NCBI RefSeq assembly: GCF_900115345.1
Contig: NZ_FOWC01000002.1
Span: forward strand, 620,001 to 684,000
Direction: 5' to 3'
Length of the DNA: 64,000 nt
DNA from: Amycolatopsis rubida
Lineage (GTDB): Bacteria > Actinomycetota > Actinomycetes > Mycobacteriales > Pseudonocardiaceae
Numbering within the stretch: the first letter of the stretch is position 1; each line of letters starts with the position of its first letter. The translations under genes and the position numbers were made by a program. The notes beneath the pieces were generated by a model. It had not been told where the DNA came from and did not search any database. It saw nothing but the letters and a program-made list of their open reading frames with translations. Shown one piece after another: positions 62,320 through 64,000 of this stretch.

Positions 62320-62709
62320 GTGGCCGAAGCGGCCCTGACACGCGGGCGGACGTTGCTGGTGGTGCTGCGGGTCGTCGTGACGGTGCACGCCGTCGCGATC
62401 CTGGGTCAGCCGGTGTTCGCCGGACGGTATCTGATCGGCGACTACGACATGCTGGCGCTGCACGAACTCGGCGCGAACATCGTGTCGACACTCGCGCTGG
62501 TGCAGCTCGTGCCTGCCGCGCTGTACTGGTGGCGCGGCGGCGTCCAGTGGCTGTTCTGGGCGAGCCTGCTGCTGGCCGGCGGCGAGACCGCGCAGTACTT
62601 CGCCGGCCAGGCCGGTGCTCTTGACCTGCACATCCCGCTCGGCGTCGCGCTGGTCGCGATCGCGCTCGGGACACTGTTCGGCATCTGGCGGACCGGGGCT
62701 CGGCGATGA
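62320..62709 (+). CDS. Small membrane protein, four helices
   Basis: A 129-aa protein with four hydrophobic segments (LLVVLRVVVTVHAVAILGQPVF; IVSTLALVQLVPAALYWW; WLFWASLLLAGGETAQYFA; IPLGVALVAIALGTLFGIW). The GTG at 62320 follows AGGGGGAACA. Its stop overlaps the start of the multicopper oxidase (ATGA), so the two are linked. It may be a small electron-carrier-like or copper-related membrane partner, but I do not recognise the family. Confidence 0.7.
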   Translation: MAEAALTRGRTLLVVLRVVVTVHAVAILGQPVFAGRYLIGDYDMLALHELGANIVSTLALVQLVPAALYWWRGGVQWLFWASLLLAGGETAQYFAGQAGALDLHIPLGVALVAIALGTLFGIWRTGARR

Positions 62710-64000
62710 GCGGGATGTCACGCCGCCGGTTTCTCGGACTGGCGGGCGGTGCCGGAGTCGTGCTCACGGCCGGGTTCGTGACCCCGCGGTTGTTGCGCCC
62801 GGCCGCCGCTACCGGTGAGCTGCTGACCAGCGAAGTTCCGCTGCCGCGACCGTTTCAGGTTCCGTTGCCGCTGCCGCCGGTGCTGCGCCCGGTTTCCCGC
62901 GACGGTGGCGTCGACCGGTACGAGATCGTGCAGCGGGCCAGCACCGCGGAGATCCTGCCCGGACTGCGCACGCCGATCTGGGGCTACCAAGGCACCTTCC
63001 CCGGCCCGACGATCGAGTCCCGCAGTGGCCGGACCACGATCGTCCGGCACCGCAACGAACTTCCGGTCCCGACCGTCGTGCACCTGCACGGCGGACGCAC
63101 GCCGCCGGAGTCCGACGGCTACGCCACCGACCTCGTCCTGCCCGCCGACGGCCGGTACCTGTCCAGCGCCGGGCACGGGCATTCGGGGATGGCCGACCCG
63201 GACGCCGTCGTGACCGCTGGCAGCCGCGAGTACACGTATCCGTTGCGGCAGAAGGCCGCGATGCTCTGGTATCACGACCACCGGATGGATTTCACCGGCC
63301 CGGCCGTATACCGCGGACTCGCCGGGCTGCACATCGTGCGCGACGCCGAGGAAGACGCACTGCCACTGCCGCGCGGCGAGCGAGAGATTCCGCTGATGAT
63401 CACCGACCGCGCGTTCGCCGAAGACGGATCGATGCGATACCCGTCGCTGGATCCTTCGCTGCGAACCGTACCGGGAGTCGAAGACGCTTACGCGGCAGGC
63501 GTTCTCGGCGACGTGCTGCTGGTGAACGGCGCGCCGTGGCCGGTCGCGGAGGTGTCGGCGACCCGGTATCGCCTGCGATTCCTCAACGGTTCCAACGCTC
63601 GCCGGTACGATCTCGCCCTCAGCCCACCGCCGCCGAGCGGACCCGCGTTCACGCAGATCGGCTCGGATCAGGGTTTGCTCGACGCACCGCGCGGCCACGC
63701 GCATCTGCCGATCGCGCCCGCCGAACGGTACGACCTGGTGGTCGACTTCGGCGCTTATCCGGTCGGCACCGAGGTCACGCTGGTCAACCGTCTCGGAACC
63801 GGGACCAGCGCGCAGGTAATGCGTTTCCGTATCACGCACCGGGCGAAAGACGAGAGCCATATTCCGGCGAAACTGTCCGAAGTGGAGCGACTCGACCGTG
63901 CACAAGCGACGGTGACGCGCGAGTTCGCGTTCCGAAGTGGACAGTTCGACGGCAGGCACGGCTGGACCATCGGCGGCGAGGCCTTCATCCCGACGAAGAT
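62706..64000 (+). CDS. Tat-exported multicopper oxidase, 3' end off the window
   Basis: The first 431 residues of a CotA/bilirubin-oxidase-type multicopper oxidase. It starts with a twin-arginine signal (MSRRRFLGLAGGAGVVLTAG). Copper ligands seen so far are His126 and His128 in HLHGG and His190 and His192 in WYHDH. The C-terminal HPxHLH and HCH ligands (type 1, 2 and 3 sites) must lie beyond base 64000. The ATG at 62706 overlaps the previous stop. It is probably exported folded with its copper. Confidence 0.92.
   Translation, partial: MSGMSRRRFLGLAGGAGVVLTAGFVTPRLLRPAAATGELLTSEVPLPRPFQVPLPLPPVLRPVSRDGGVDRYEIVQRASTAEILPGLRTPIWGYQGTFPGPTIESRSGRTTIVRHRNELPVPTVVHLHGGRTPPESDGYATDLVLPADGRYLSSAGHGHSGMADPDAVVTAGSREYTYPLRQKAAMLWYHDHRMDFTGPAVYRGLAGLHIVRDAEEDALPLPRGEREIPLMITDRAFAEDGSMRYPSLDPSLRTVPGVEDAYAAGVLGDVLLVNGAPWPVAEVSATRYRLRFLNGSNARRYDLALSPPPPSGPAFTQIGSDQGLLDAPRGHAHLPIAPAERYDLVVDFGAYPVGTEVTLVNRLGTGTSAQVMRFRITHRAKDESHIPAKLSEVERLDRAQATVTREFAFRSGQFDGRHGWTIGGEAFIPTK

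Overview
The window is high-GC actinobacterial chromosome. Gene families, GTG starts, coupled stop/start overlaps and secreted or Tat-exported proteins point to the Pseudonocardiaceae, most likely Amycolatopsis or a close relative; this is an inference from gene content, not a computed placement.

Region 1 (1-30507, mostly minus strand) is the conserved actinobacterial block argS-lysA-hom-thrC-thrB-rho-rpmE-prfA-prmC-sua5-wecA-atpI-atpBEFHAG, in the same order as in mycobacteria. It joins arginyl-tRNA charging, the aspartate-family pathway to lysine and threonine, transcription termination, translation termination, tRNA t6A formation, cell-wall linker priming and F1Fo ATP synthase. Lineage-specific genes interrupt it: a secreted M6-type protease and another secreted protein between sua5 and prmC, a MerR/hydrolase/F420 oxidoreductase group between prmC and prfA, and a secreted CHAP-like protein between rpmE and rho. 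Beyond argS lie DUF3105 and DUF305 proteins, a flavin reductase, a CDF metal exporter, an epoxide hydrolase and tRNA-Arg(CCG).

Region 2 (30508-36390) is a decayed island next to the tRNA. It holds a frameshifted fatty-acid desaturase, a truncated NarL-type response regulator joined head-on to a truncated ricin-type lectin, other possible gene scraps, and two intact-looking genes (a cold-shock protein and a DUF6292-like protein).

Region 3 (36391-50919) is regulatory and catabolic. A MarR regulator with two palindromic operators faces an amidohydrolase-GNAT-SARP operon. An IclR regulator precedes a four-gene overlapping operon (creatininase family, amidohydrolase-2 family, DapA family, enolase superfamily). 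A convergent operon encodes a dimethylformamidase-like protein and an MHS-family transporter, followed by a Tat-exported FAD oxidase. The pathway looks uncharacterised. An identical 10-bp half-site before the creatininase operon and the transporter suggests shared control.

Region 4 (51053-64000) carries a PhnB-like protein, a winged-helix protein, an aldo/keto reductase, an LD-carboxypeptidase, folA-thyA, several regulators with clear palindromic operators, a secreted C70 cysteine protease with a membrane-anchored partner and an XRE regulator, a LysR regulator, and the first two thirds of a Tat-exported multicopper oxidase that runs off the right end.

Non-coding structure is rich: a family of intergenic palindromes, one split by a 139-bp MITE-like insertion with a 5-bp target duplication; a perfect 23-bp inverted repeat in the thrC-thrB gap; and several paired operators.
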